In this document: positions 43,627 to 55,805 of the stretch, piece after piece | Numbering within the stretch: the stretch's first letter is position 1 | Layout: every line of letters starts with the position of its first letter | Source of the DNA: Persicaria tinctoria | Taxonomy: Eukaryota > Streptophyta > Magnoliopsida > Caryophyllales > Polygonaceae | Assembly (NCBI GenBank): GCA_037127255.1 | Contig: JBANSL010000013.1 | Span: forward strand, 18,248,688-18,312,687 | Length of the DNA: 64,000 nucleotides | Reading direction: 5' to 3' | Notes under the pieces: generated by a model | Databases searched by the model: none | What the model saw: only the letters and a program-made list of their open reading frames with translations | Told to the model about the DNA's origin: nothing | Translations under genes and position numbers: made by a program

Positions 43627-46266
43627 TTGTTTTTATTTTCACATTTTTAGGGTTGTAGATGTCAAGTACTAATGCTTGTTAATAGTGTAATTTAAGTGCT
43701 GTTAAGTGGTCAGTGTCTCAGCAAATTGGAGAATGTCTCACAGCCCTACAGCTTTCTTTTTTATTGTTTAGCTCACTCACCGCGACAACGATGTCTAATC
43801 CACCATTATCTCTATTTAAATACTCTCTTTTTAAAAATAAAAATTGATCGATATGTTAATGAATAAAATAGTTTATATGTGTGTGATTGTCACATGCAGG
43901 GGAAAATTGAAATACTAACAAATTACACGATGGCTGGAACCTAGCCGCCATGAAGCCATGAACTAAATACAAAATAAAAGGCCGGCTACTCGGCTTGGCA
44001 TGGCTTGCTTCCCTTTTCAGCCTGGATATCAACGTTATTTCTTTTTAAGTTTTTTCAATACGGAGTAATAATTACTACTGTAGTACTAAAATATTACACA
44101 CTAGTACGGTTTTGGGGTCAAATTAGTGAAATTACCACCGCAGAAGGGGGATTTTTTTAATTTTATTTTACCACCAGCAAGATACGGTATTTTCTCTGGG
44201 GTTTTTTGGGTTAAAATACCGTTTTTATTTTGCATTGCTCGTCAATCCAATTTATTTTGTTAATGCATTTGTCGATTTATTACACCTACTAACATTTAAA
44301 GATCAATTTCGATTTTTTTAGTGTAAAAATATTATATTATTATTATTATTTTCCCATTTAATTATAAAAAATATTAACCTTCAAAAATAAATAATGTATA
44401 TTCATCTACAAACAAAACAAATAAAAAAATCTACAAACAAAAAAATAATCTAGATATTATAATATTTTTTATATAATTTAATATTAAAAAATAAAAATTT
44501 ATTTGAATACTAACAAAGGAAATTGTTTTAATGACCCTCCAACAAATTTAACAATTCGACAATCACTCTCCACAATGATATCGTGATATGTGTCAAACCA
44601 TCCCCTTATGCTAATTAGAAAACATAAACTATATGCCCATACATCTGCCATCTTCGAGGTTGATACTATTCGAATAGCTCTTACACACATGCAAGAGTGA
44701 GAAGGGGTATGGGGTGGCCTAAGCCCTCTCTAGTTGGGAAGGAAAAAAATTGCATGTTTTTTCAAAATATTTCTTTACTAATTTTAGAACTAAAGAAATA
44801 ATACAAAAAAATTATAATAAATTATAAAGTTTATTTCTTAGTTGGTACAGAGTGAGTATTAAATTATGAAGTCATAAGTTCCAATTCCTTTTGCCAAATT
44901 TTTGCTTCTTGTAATTTTTTAATTAAAAATAACGGTTAAAATAATAAATTTAAGGATTTGTTAAAAATATTTTTTCTAACATTATAGTTTTAATTTAATA
45001 ACTATTTTAAAAATTATTTTTTAAAAATTGAGCCTCTCTTATAAAACAATTCCTAACTATGAGTTACCTATATTCAAAAATTAAGAAAATACTAAATAAT
45101 TTCAAACAATTTAGTGTTTATATATTTTAATTTATTAAAATCACTCTTTAAAAATATACAACTAAATTATTTTGAATAAAATTACCTAATTAAATTAATT
45201 TAGTTAAAATAAATTGAAAAAATAACATTAAAACGTTTATTTAAATTAAAATAAATTTTAAAAATAACATTATAGAATTTATTTAAATATGATATGATAT
45301 TCCCTTTTAGAAATATATAATTAATAATATTGGACAATCCAATATTCTAATTAAAATAATATAAATGTAACAAAAATAAATAATATATTTGAAAACTATA
45401 TCAATTTAAATTATATTGATTGCATTTTAAAGATATTAAGAAGATGATTACAAACTATATAAATTTGGCAAGTATACATTCAACTTATTATCAATGAAAA
45501 GTTTGTGTTAGTAATCTTATGACATATATAATCCAAAATTAAATAAATATTGCGGCAATATAATCCAAAGGTTTATATTAGTAATGCTAGGATTAAAATA
45601 TTAAAAAAATAAGCATTTAGTTATTGCCAAAAATAACTATATAGACATCTTTCTTAAAAAATATCAAAAAGATTAAATATGGCATTATACTATTGGTTAA
45701 AAGTTTTGTAGGGAAAACTTTTAACCAGAGATTGACATGTGGCAGAAACAGTTTCTGCTTTAGTATTGTTTAGGATAGAATAGAAACACCAATAAAATAA
45801 AACCTACATTTTAGACATGATAATTTATTCTTTCCAAAAACGATGTGAATATTCAAGCTTGTCATCTCATTTAATTTCTAAAAATTGTTTGATTATGGAA
45901 AAACTACGTATACATACTCAAGATTATGGCCAAAGTACGTTATAGCAGTTTTTGCATTTTTTTTAATTGAATCCCATTGAATATGTTGTTTATTTTCACA
46001 TTGGTACGTGCATTTGATATTTTATAAATTAAATATTTGTAGTAATCATAGAGTGAAATCTGTGGCGGAGCCAGGATGAAATCCAGGGGTGTTAAAAAAA
46101 ATTCGTAAAATATTTTTTTTTATACACCTATTAAGAAGATTTTTACAAAAATATTGAAAAAAAATACGAAAATTGTGATTTATTTATGGTATTTTTATTT
46201 AAATACTTGAGAGAAACAAAAGAATATAGGAAAAAAAATCAAAAATTGGTTACTTTTAAAATAATA
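43627..46266. other. AT-rich DNA between Helitrons
   Basis: Mostly unclassified. A minus-strand LINE remnant lies at 44499-44690. At 45690-45780 the minus strand resembles a Helitron 5' end (CAATACTAAAGCAGAAACTG), but no matching 3' end was found. At 46061 a GTGGCGGAGCCAGGATGAAA word resembles a common plant transposon terminus and is cut by the next Helitron. Confidence 0.4.
44499..44690 (-). pseudogene. LINE RNase H remnant
   Basis: The minus frame contains HDIIVESDCRIVKFV preceded by a hydrophobic helix-like stretch. V-E-S-D-C is the conserved motif around a catalytic Asp of the RNase H domain in plant L1 elements. The fragment is short and its start is arbitrary. Confidence 0.4.
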
Positions 46267-48968
46267 CTAGTACGATTCCCGCGCCATGGCGCGTTTTTTT
46301 AAAACTAAAATATAATATATAAAAATATTAATAAATATTAAGATAAAAATCATAAAAAAAAATCTTTACAATAAATGTATCTTATAATTATCTCAGGATT
46401 TTTTGTAAAAATCTTATGTAGAGTATAATACATAAAGATAGATATTTTAAATTACTTAGTAATAATAATATCAATATCACTATAACATTGTTTAATTGTG
46501 ATGTGTCATAATCCATAATTATTCAATGTTTTGAATTAAGCCAAATAGTTAGTAAATAAATTTGATTAAACCCAATAGTTATATTAGATTAAATTCAATG
46601 TTTTGAATTAAGCCCAATAGTTAGTAAAATTAAAGAAAAAAGAGAATTAAAGGAAAATGAATAAAAAATGAGAATTAAAGAAAACAAAAAAAAAATTAGT
46701 TAAGACTCCTAAAATGTCTCTAAGAATGACACATCATCCTAAACTCTTCTAAATTAAGAGTTTATATAGATAGTTATATTAGATTAAATTCAATGTTTTG
46801 AATTAAGCCCAATAGTTAGTAAAATTAAAGAAAAAAGAGAATTAAAGGAAAATGAATAAAAAATGAGAATTAAAGAAAACAAAAAAAAAATTAGTTAAGA
46901 CTCCTAAAATGTCTATAAGAATGACACATCATCCTAAACTCTTCTAAATTAAGAGTTTATATAGATAGTTAGTAAAATTAAAGAAAAAAGAGAATTAAAG
47001 GAAAATGAATAAAAAATGAGAATTAAAGAAAAGAAAAAAAATAATAATTAGTTAAGACTCCTAAAATGTCTCTAAGAATGACACATCATCCCAAACTCTT
47101 CTAAATTAAGAGTTTATATAGATAGTTAGTAAATAAATTTGATTAAACCCAATAGTTATATTAGATTAAATTCAATGTTTTGAATTAAGCCCAATAGTTA
47201 GTAAAATTAAAGAAAAAAGAGAATTGAAGAAAAATGAATTAAAAATGAGAATTAAAGAAAACAAAAAAAAAAAACAAAAAAAATAATAATTAGTTAAGAC
47301 TCCTAAAATGTCTCTAAGAATAACACATCATCCTAAACTCTTCTAAATTATGAGTTTATATAGATAGTTAGTAAAATTAAAGAAAAAAGAGAATTAAAGA
47401 AAAATGAATAAAAAATGAGAATTAAAGAAAAGAAAAAAAAAATTAGTTAAAACTCCTAAAATGTCTCTAAGAATGACACATCATCCTAAACTCTTCTAAA
47501 TTAAGAGTTTATATAGATAGTTAGTAAAATTAAAGAAAAAAGAGAATTAAAGAAAAATGAATAAAAAATGAGAATTAAAGAAAACAAAAAAAAAAGAAAA
47601 AAAATAATAATTAGTTAAGACTCCTAAAATGTCTCTAAGAATGACACATCATCATAAACTCTTCTAAATTAAGAGTTTATATAGATAGTTAGTAAAATTA
47701 AAGAAAAAAGAGAATTAAAGAAAAATGAATAAAAAATGAGAATTAAAGAAAAGAAAAAAAAAATAATTAGTTAAGACTCCTAAAATGTCTCTAAGAATGA
47801 CACATCATCCTAAACTCTTCTAAATTAAGAGTTTAAATAGATAGTTAGTAAAATTAAAGAAAAAAGAGAATTAAAGAAAAATGAATAAAAAATGAGAATT
47901 AAAGAAAACAAAAAAAAAAGAAAAAAAATAATAATTAGTTAAGACTCCTAAAATGTCTCTCAAAATGACACATCATCCTAAACTTTTCTAAATTAAGAGT
48001 TTATATAGATAGTTAGTAAAATTAAAGAAAAAAGTGAATTAAAGAAAAATGAATAAAAAATGAGAATTAAAGAAAAGAAAAAAAATAATAATTAGTTAAG
48101 ACTCCTAAAATGTCTCTAAGAATGACACATCATCCTAAACTCTTCTAAATTATGAGTTTATATAGATAGTTAGTAAAATTAAAGAAAAAAGAGAATTAAA
48201 GAAAAATGAATAAAAAATGAGAATTAAAGAAAAGAAAAAAAAAATTAGTTAAAACTCCTAAAATGTCTCTAAGAATGACACATCATCCTAAACTCTTCTA
48301 AATTAAGAGTTTATATAGATAGTTAGTAAAATTAAAGAAAAAAGAGAATTAAAGAAAAATGAATAAAAAATGAGAATTAAAGAAAACAAAAAAAAAAGAA
48401 AAAAAATAATAATTAGTTAAGACTCCTAAAATGTCTCTAAGAATGACACATCATCATAAACTCTTCTAAATTAAGAGTTTATATAGATAGTTAGTAAAAT
48501 TAAAGAAAAAAGAGAATTAAAGAAAAATGAATAAAAAATGAGAATTAAAGAAAAGAAAAAAAAAATAATTAGTTAAGACTCCTAAAATGTCTCTAAGAAT
48601 GACACATCATCCTAAACTCTTCTAAATTAAGAGTTTAAATAGATAGTTAGTAAAATTAAAGAAAAAAGAGAATTAAAGAAAAATGAATAAAAAATGAGAA
48701 TTAAAGAAAACAAAAAAAAAAGAAAAAAAATAATAATTAGTTAAGACTCCTAAAATGTCTCTCAAAATGACACATCATCCTAAACTTTTCTAAATTAAGA
48801 GTTTATATAGATAGTTAGTAAAATTAAAGAAAAAAGTGAATTAAAGAAAAATGAATAAAAAATGAGAATTAAAGAAAAGAAAAAAAATAATAATTAGTTA
48901 AGACTCCTAAAATGTCTCTAAGAATGACACATCATCCTAAACTCTTCTAAATTAAGAGTTTATATATG
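46267..48968 (-). mobile_element. Helitron with 14 tandem copies of its 5' terminus
   Basis: The 3' end on the minus strand is hairpin CGCGCCATGGCGCG (46293-46280), GGGAATCGTA, CTAG (46270-46267), then T. Moving upstream, the 5' motif TCTATATAAACTCTTAATTT recurs 14 times. It belongs to the same family as 42765-43626 (shared TTGGGCTTAATTCAAAACAT, hairpin and 5' motif), in the opposite orientation. The outermost copy (about 48968) has lost its TC and abuts a LINE. No coding capacity. Confidence 0.75.
46600..48968. repeat. 153-242-bp tandem array with 802-bp higher-order repeat
   Basis: Each unit has AGTTAGTAAAATTAAAGAAA, an A-rich stretch, then GACTCCTAAAATGTCTCTAA and GACACATCATCCTAAACTCT. 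Unit ends (minus-strand TC) fall at 46770, 46965, 47122, 47364, 47517, 47685, 47841, 48009, 48166, 48319, 48487, 48643, 48811 and about 48968. The last ten follow the spacing 153-168-156-168-157 twice. Private variants (ATGAGTTTAT, GTTTAAATAG, CATCATAAAC, CTCAAAATGA) recur at a constant 802-bp offset, so 47365-48166 was duplicated as a block to 48167-48968. Confidence 0.9.
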
Positions 48969-48974
48969 GAGTAT

Positions 48975-50511
48975 TTATTGTACCATATTTTTACAAGCTA
49001 TATCGGTATTCAAATGAAACTTCATTGGAGAATTATGGCTAATCCTCATAATATTTAGTCGAAGGTTATTACGGATAAATATCTCTCGACAGAATCTCTA
49101 ATGGAAAGAGGCAGTTTCAAAACTTCTTGGCAGTTTGGCAGACTTCTTAATGTCAGAGATCTTTTCTCTAAAGGTCTGCTTTGGCTAGTGGGTAATGGGA
49201 AAACCATAAATGTATCATCTGACATTTGGGTAAATGTGCAATATCTTCAAAACTTTCGGAATGATCATAATCCTAACTTAAAAGTTTGTGATTTATTTAC
49301 AAATACCAACTCTTGGGATATTGATAAATTAAACAGTATATTCCCCTCTCATATTGCTCAAGCTATTACTAATATCCATATTCCAGTAATTGATATTTCA
49401 GACAGGTTAATTTGGATTTATAGTAGTAATGGAAAATTCTCTGTTAAATCCACATCTTCTATTTGTAATACAGGGAATACTAAGAAAAATCCAGCAGACT
49501 GGATTCGGAAACTTAATATTCCTCTGAATATTAAAAAAATTATTTGGAAAATTATTTTAGATATCTTACCTACCACGGCACGTCTAAATAGATATATAAA
49601 TAGAGTTCCCGGTACTTGCTCTTTTTGTAATTCTGATACAGAAGATACAAATTATTTTTTTAACCAAAAAAAGATACAAATTATTTATTGTTTAGTTGTC
49701 GGATCACAAGATCCCTTATTCAAAATCTCGGTGTTAAGTTGGGAAAATGTTATAATATTCCAAATTTAACAAGCAATGTTTCGAAATTTTTTTTAAATAC
49801 TAGGGCTCTTAATAGAGATTTTACAGCCTTATGTCATTTATGGCATTCTGTTTGGGAGCTCAGAAATAGAATTATTTTTCGCAATACTTCTGATACAGGT
49901 ATTATCTATACTCTAACTCAAACTATAGGCAAAATCTCATGTTGGAATAAACAGCAGGTAAAAACGAAGTTACCTAAACGTGTTAGACCTCCTGATAAAT
50001 TGATTTGGAAATGCCTTCCAATAAATGTCATTAAGATCGATGTGGATGCTTCAGTGAGAATTGATACTCAACCACAGGTTGGTTGTATTGTGTGGAATAA
50101 TGACGGTCTAGTTCTTCGGATTCATAAATGTAACGTTAGGATGAGTTCGATCATTCTAGCAGAAGCTTTTGCAGTTAATACATGTATAAGACTGGCAGCG
50201 GAGATGGGGATTCGAAGAGTAATAGTTGAAAGTGATTGTGTAATCATCGTCAATGTCATCAATCAAGTGAACAATATACCATGTGAGATCGCTCAAATAA
50301 TCCAAGAGATCGATTCGTTAAGCAAAGATTTTGATAGCGTCACAATTCAGCACTGCTACAGAGAGGAATGGTGCAGCTGATTTTCTTGCGAAATCTCAGT
50401 TGAATTGTAATTTTATTTTGAGATCCTGTTGTTATGAGTTTCATAACATCATCTTACGAGATGATCATGGATGTCGTTAGTACATCCAATTTATTGCCTA
50501 CCGTAAAAAAA
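48975..50511 (+). pseudogene. L1-type LINE ORF2 C-terminal part, 5'-truncated
   Basis: The frame at 49101 encodes FKTSWQFGRLLNVRDLFSKG, LLWLVGNGKTINVSSDIWV and a zinc-binding RT-tail region (WIRKLNIPLNIKKIIWKI, CSFCNSDTEDTNYFF, where the usual His is Asn). After a shift the frame at 49688 gives an RNase H domain: IKIDVDASV (Asp), ILAEAFAV (Glu), VIVESDC (Asp), HCYREE. Lesions: a 26-bp tandem duplication at 49647-49687 (AGATACAAATTATTT twice) shifts the frame, and a shift at about 50367 prevents reading NGAADFLAKS. It ends in a short A-run (50504-50511). The reverse transcriptase itself is missing, as in typical 5'-truncated insertions. Confidence 0.85.
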
Positions 50512-50619
50512 ATGTATTTAAGTTTAAAGTTTTTTTTTTTAATATGAAATTGCTTATGAGACGAATTTATTATGGAAAAATTTTAGCTCAAAAATATTGT
50601 AAGTGCTTTTATTTATTTA

Positions 50620-51131
50620 GGGAAAATGGCAGAAAACCACCCCTTAAATATGACCTTTTGCAGAAAACCACCCCTTAAATTCATTTTGCCTATAAATCGT
50701 CACCCACAATCTTTTTTTCCGTTAGCTTGCCGTTAAAAAAAGGTGAAAAGTCATTTTTACCCCTCTCTTTTAATGTTATTTTAATGAGGAAAAATGTATG
50801 AATTGAAATAAATTGATAAAATCTATTTATTCTTCCATTTCAATGTTATTTTAATAGAATAACATACGTTTTCTCTCATTAAATGGGATAGATAAATATG
50901 TTTTTATTAATTTATTTCAATTCATACATTTTTCCTCATTAAAATAACATTAAAAGGGAGGGGTAAAAATGACTTTTCACCTTTTTTTAACGGCAAACTA
51001 ATGGAAAAAAGATTGTGGGTGGCGATTTATAGGCAAAATGGGTTTAAGGGGTGGTTTTCTGCAATTTCAATTTTAAGGGGTGATTTTCTGCAAAATGTCA
51101 TATTTAAGGGGTGGTTTTATGCCATTTTCCC
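50620..51131. mobile_element. 512-bp MULE-type MITE, near-palindromic, 9-bp target duplication
   Basis: Ends GGGAAAATGGCAGAAAACCA and complement TGGTTTTATGCCATTTTCCC. Inverted homology extends through most of the element. The perfect 9-bp repeat atttattta flanks it (50611-50619, 51132-51140). The terminal motif ACCACCCCTTAAAT is doubled on each side. No ORF. Confidence 0.9.
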
Positions 51132-51366
51132 ATTTATTTATTAGTATTATTTACGGTACGTAGGCGAAAAGTTGTTAGGTATGGTAATTGTAGGTGCTCT
51201 TAAATCATTGATTTCCTAGAAGGAATATTCAGCTGGTCAAATATAGGGGGCAGATCGACAAACAAAATTTAAGGTACCTTTGATTTTAATGATCGACTTC
51301 CATAAAGGTTAAAAGACAAGTGGGCTATTGCCTATTAGAGTTTCACAGGACTGGGAGTGTTTGATG

Positions 51367-52370
51367 CAGGGGCGGCCCTAGGGTGGGGCGCGGGTACGCG
51401 GCCATCCCACCTTTCGACTCACGAGCCCCCGGAGTTTAGAGGAAAAAAAATTATTTATATATATGATTTTGTTGTAATAAATAAAATTAAAATGGAAATT
51501 GAATCAATTAATTCACTTAACTCAATTGGTAAATGGGAAGGAGTGAGGATTAAATGATACAAGAGGGCTCGGGTTCGATTCCCTGCACCCTTTTATTTTT
51601 TGTATCTTGCTTTTGTTATCCTTTTCCTTATTTCAATTTTTTTCTTCTTATCTTCATTTTGCCTTTGATCGTAAATAATAATTATAGTGAATTTAGACAT
51701 ATTACCTCTTCTATCTTATTAATTATGATGATGGTAAATAATTTATTTATATTAAAAATTTAATTACATCCTTTTATTTAGGATATCTTGAATGTTTTTT
51801 TTTGCCTAGACTCAATTATAGGATGATGACATTTCAAATTATTTTTCTCGACTTTAGTAATATATAAGATTTCATAAATATTTTATACTTTTAAAAAAAT
51901 ACAACATTCAAAATTTCAACATCCTATTAAACAAATTAAATTTACTTACAATTAATTAGAACCCATAAAATAGGCGAATTAAAAAAATTATAGTGAAAAG
52001 AGACTTATAATTAATTGAAACCTTTGTAGAAAAAGATAATTTATATTGTATAATGATCTATAATATTTGTACTATATCATACGGAGTATGACATAAATAT
52101 AAACTTTTTATTGTAAAAAATCTCTACAATTAATTTTATAGTCGAAAATATTTTAAAGTTATGAGAACTAATTTAGTTTGTAAGAATTCGAATACTCTTA
52201 CATACATAATAATATTAATTTGTATAGGAATCCAAGTGTCAAGAATGACTATAAGATCACAGGGCTCATTTTAATAATTGTATAGGGCCTTCAAAATTGA
52301 TTGAATGCTCCTCCAAATCTTAAGTCTGTAATTTCGCCCCACCTCTCAGAGATTCCTGCAGCCGCCACTG
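51367..52370. mobile_element. hAT-like non-autonomous element, 1.0 kb
   Basis: Short inverted ends CAGGGGCGGCCCTAGG and (right, reverse complement) CAGTGGCGGCTGCAGG, followed by GGTGGGGCG-type sequence on both sides. They are flanked by a perfect 8-bp repeat gtttgatg (51359-51366, 52371-52378). An 8-bp duplication and C-A-G-x-G ends fit hAT. The interior is AT-rich without transposase. Confidence 0.8.
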
Positions 52371-52378
52371 GTTTGATG

Positions 52379-52808
52379 TAAACGTTGTAGAGCATAAACT
52401 AGTGTAATACTCGCATCTTACAGGCTCGAAATTTTTTAAAAGCATTGTACAGTATGACTATATTTTAAATTTTAGCATAATTCTAGCTATTTGTTTATCA
52501 AAGCTCATTATTTTAAAATGTTGTATATTTTTGTTAGGAAAAAGATGACATCAAAAAATTTGACTAAATCCCGAAAAAATATTTTATAGAAGTTCATTTC
52601 CTATAGATATTAATGGATTTTTAGTTATAGTTTCAAAGAAATGTAAAAAAAATTAATGGTAGTATATTTGTTAGTCTCTTAAAGTTGAGTGTCAGAATCT
52701 AAAATGATGTGCTTTGGTAATTAAATTGAGTGAGTATTATATTACTAACGTATACTTATTAATAAAAAAATTGAATAACATGATTTTCGTGAATGTATAA
52801 GTTAGGTG

Positions 52809-52809
<1 letters not shown>
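52379..52809. other. AT-rich spacer
   Basis: No gene or classified repeat. Confidence 0.35.

Positions 52810-52889
<80 letters not shown>
52810..52889. repeat. (AT)n microsatellite, about 80 bp
   Basis: Uninterrupted AT dinucleotides, about 40 units. Confidence 0.95.
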
Positions 52890-52894
<5 letters not shown>

Positions 52895-53749
52895 ATGATG
52901 AAAATGATTTAATAAGGGGAAGTAGCAATAAGGCATAGGAAAATGTATAATTCAAAATATTTGTATAATTATTATCATTAGTATAAAATATAAATGGAAA
53001 ACCTAACCTAACACATATAATGATTAAAAATATTATAAGTACCTGATCATACAACTAAATATGAGGCTATGTAGATTATAGGCAACTTCTTCACATCTTT
53101 AATGAGGAAGATAACTTTTTCGAAAATTTCGTCTGGTACCCCTGTGGTATTGCTTATTTCGCGCGGTGTACAAAAGATTCGCTAAATTCGCAAGGTACCC
53201 CTAAGGTTTGTATTTATTTCGCTTCATGCCCCTGGTGAGTTAAACTAACAGAGTCCGTTTGTTTGTTTCTTCTCAGGCGTTCTATTCCAAAAACTAAGCA
53301 CAGAAGAACGAAGGAGAGGCCGACTAGGCCTACTGGGCACGAACCGCCGGCGAAGAGAGCCCGAGGCCACCGGAGGAGAACGAGAGCCCGACCTCGAGGA
53401 GGAATTGGAGAAGAGGGCTCGACAGAAACAAACGAACGACTTGGAGAAAAGCTTCGACGCCCGACCTGGAGGATAAGGAGAAGGAGGGCCGCCCATCCTT
53501 GAATCGGTGACAGCAGTCGTCGGAGCGGTCGCTAGGGGTGGTGGAGGCGCCGTTCGACTCGCTGGAGGTGGTGGTGGAGCCGCCAGCTAGCTAGGTAACT
53601 TGATTTAGGGTTTGCAAATAGGGGTTTCGATTTGTGTTTGCAATTTGGGGTTTTAATTTGGGATTTGTTCGAATTAGGGTTGAGAATTTGAGATTGAGGA
53701 ATTGTTGAAGTTGTAAATTTGGGGATGACAGCAATTTCTGTTTAAAACA

Positions 53750-53890
53750 CTGTACAGATTGTTGAGAGTAAGGATTTTGATATGTGATTACTAAACTTTG
53801 AGATTGCTTGGAGTAAGGATTTTGATTTGTGATTACAAAACTTTGAGAATTTGAGAGTGAGGATTTTGATTTGTGATTACTTAAACTTTG
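53750..53890. repeat. About 52-bp tandem repeat, three copies
   Basis: GGATTTTGATTTGTGATTAC and AAACTTTGAGA alternate three times. Just downstream, GTAGTGACGAGTGTTA is duplicated (53984 and 54055). Confidence 0.75.
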
Positions 53891-54303
53891 ATTCCAATCT
53901 TCTGATTGTAGAAGGAAAAAGGATTGAAATAGGTTGCGGATAGACAAGTGCGCAGATTGAAGCATGGGGTGTGTGAAATATGTAGTGACGAGTGTTAAGT
54001 GTGAATTTGAGTACATTCTTGTCGATAATGTTTGCAACGGATCGAGTACTATATGTAGTGACGAGTGTTAGTCGTAAATTCATGAGAAAAATAAAATAGC
54101 ACGGAAGCTTTGCCTTTTAGTTTTCTAATGTAAATGAATTACAGAATCTGAATTGTAAAAACCGAATTATGTAAATAAAATACCTTTTTTGGTGTTTCTA
54201 ATTCTATGCATCAAAGTAACAATATATGTTTTAATTAATTATGTTAAAAACTTACAAAAATGAACAAAACTCCAAGGGAACAATACAGTGAACTAGCTTA
54301 TTA

Positions 54304-54373
54304 AGCCTATTAGCTCAAATGGCAGAGCGGTGTGCTTGTGCACAACAATGCGGGTTCGAATCCCGTATAGGTT
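54304..54373 (+). other. tRNA-like sequence, left terminus of foldback B
   Basis: Acceptor AGCCTAT/ATAGGTT, D-arm GCTC-AAATGGCA-GAGC, T-arm GCGGG-TTCGAAT-CCCGT. The B-box GGTTCGAATCC is consensus. The anticodon arm does not form a normal 5-bp stem with a 7-nt loop. Confidence 0.65.
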
Positions 54374-54719
54374 AATCTCTACATAGTGGAAAGTTCAAAT
54401 TATAGTTCTTTATCTTTTTTTGCTGTCATGATAACTTTGGATGATTTTCTGAATATATTCAACGATTGATACAAAAGGGATGATTTTCAGAATATAATCA
54501 ATGAAAGATACAAAAGGGATGATTTTCTTAATATATTCATGAGATATAAGTTGGATCATTCCAATTAAGTTGTACACTGCTCGACCATTTCAGAAACTGA
54601 ATTCTATTTCAATCTTGTATTTAAATCTTAGTTTGTGAAATTCTTTGTCTAACATCTATCTTAATTGGTCACAAAAGACCAAAAGCTAAGCAACACGATA
54701 ACTACACATACTCATAGAT

Positions 54720-54789
54720 AGTCTATACGAGATTTGAACTCGTATCTTTGAGCGTGAGCACAACGCTCTACCATTTGAGCTAATAGATT
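54720..54789 (-). other. tRNA-like sequence, right terminus of foldback B
   Basis: The reverse complement has AATCTAT, D-arm GCTC-AAATGGTA-GAGC, GTTGTGCTCACGCTC and T-arm TACGAGTTCAAATCTCGTA, then ATAGAC. A- and B-boxes are recognisable and the anticodon arm is irregular. Confidence 0.6.
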
Positions 54790-55805
54790 TAAAACCTCTC
54801 AAAAATTGATTTCAATTTATAAATCAAAATGTCATACTAAAAATCAGTTTATAGGACTGGGAAGGGTTATCTAAACCTTCAAAATCTCTGTCACAATTCA
54901 ACAAAACCGGAAAACAGAGAGAAGCTTCAAGCTTCTTTAGACAGAGGAAACATTGTGAGAACGAAGAAGATGATGATCTGTGTTATTCAGAATGAATGAA
55001 TTGTTTACAGATGACAAATCTAAGGCTATATATACACAAACTAACCAAGGAACCAAGCTAATTAACTCAAGGTAAAGTCTCATGTTTTGTAACAAACCCA
55101 AGCTATTTGTCTTGAGGAAGGGAGTTGAGATATTTCTTTAATTATAGAAATAATCCCATCCTTTTACAAAATAAACAAAACAGGATATATTAATAATCTC
55201 TAATATCAGGCTCAACATTGAATTAATCTCCAATCTCCATGAGAAGATCCACAACTTCAGGCTCAACATTGATTTAATCTTCAAAAGGATATAAAAATAC
55301 AAAACTGTTGTCATAGCTTTTTTTGTTTGTTTGAATGATTAAAAAATTATTGTTTTGGATCCTTGATTTCAACAGAGAATAAACTATTGATTTGAACAAG
55401 TAATTCCGCAAATTGGAACCCAATCCATGTGCGTAGCTAAATGCATGATATTTCGAGGATCTCCATTATCTTAGGAACAAAAAAAAAAGCATCACAAATT
55501 TTGTTATCTTTGGCATGAAACAAACATTCAAGATTCAAACTTCATTAATCAGAACAATACAATTGCGAACATTACTTCAGTAATCACAAAAATTACCCAA
55601 ATTCAACTCACATAACATTCTCTATTCAACAATCATTCAAGATTCAAACCTCAATTGTGAAAATCACCTTGACATAACAAACACGCCCAATTGGAATGAA
55701 ATTCACGTAAAATTGACCACTTAATCTAATACCAAAATCCCAATTCGAAGATTCTCCAACTCGAATCCAACCCAAAACCCCCAATTCGAAAAAATCCATA
55801 AATCC
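54790..55805. other. MULE interior, no gene recognised
   Basis: AT-rich. CAGGCTCAACATTGA is duplicated at 55207 and 55259, and ATTCAAGATTCAAAC at 55524 and 55626. No ORF of interest. Confidence 0.4.

Larger units (their letters stand above)
54304..54789. mobile_element. Foldback element with tRNA-like inverted termini (copy B)
   Basis: Left terminus 54304-54373 (plus) and right terminus 54720-54789 (minus) are tRNA-like and face inward. Both share CTATTAGCTCAAATGG and AGAGCG. Next to the right tRNA-like end the sequence GAGTATGTGTAGTTA parallels GAGTATGTGTTCAT of copy A, tying the two to one family. The interior has three copies of a 45-bp repeat (GATACAAAAGGGATGATTTT, 54430-54535). 486 bp, nested in the MULE. 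No definite target duplication. Confidence 0.65.

Noticed and set aside
45690..45780. Another Helitron 5' end on the minus strand
   Set aside because: It resembles one (CAATACTAAAGCAGAAACTG), but no hairpin-CTAG end was found between 43627 and 45690; the CTAG at 44098 lacks a hairpin.
51357..51557. 66-codon plus ORF
   Set aside because: It begins at the hAT-like terminus and has no motif; chance ORF.
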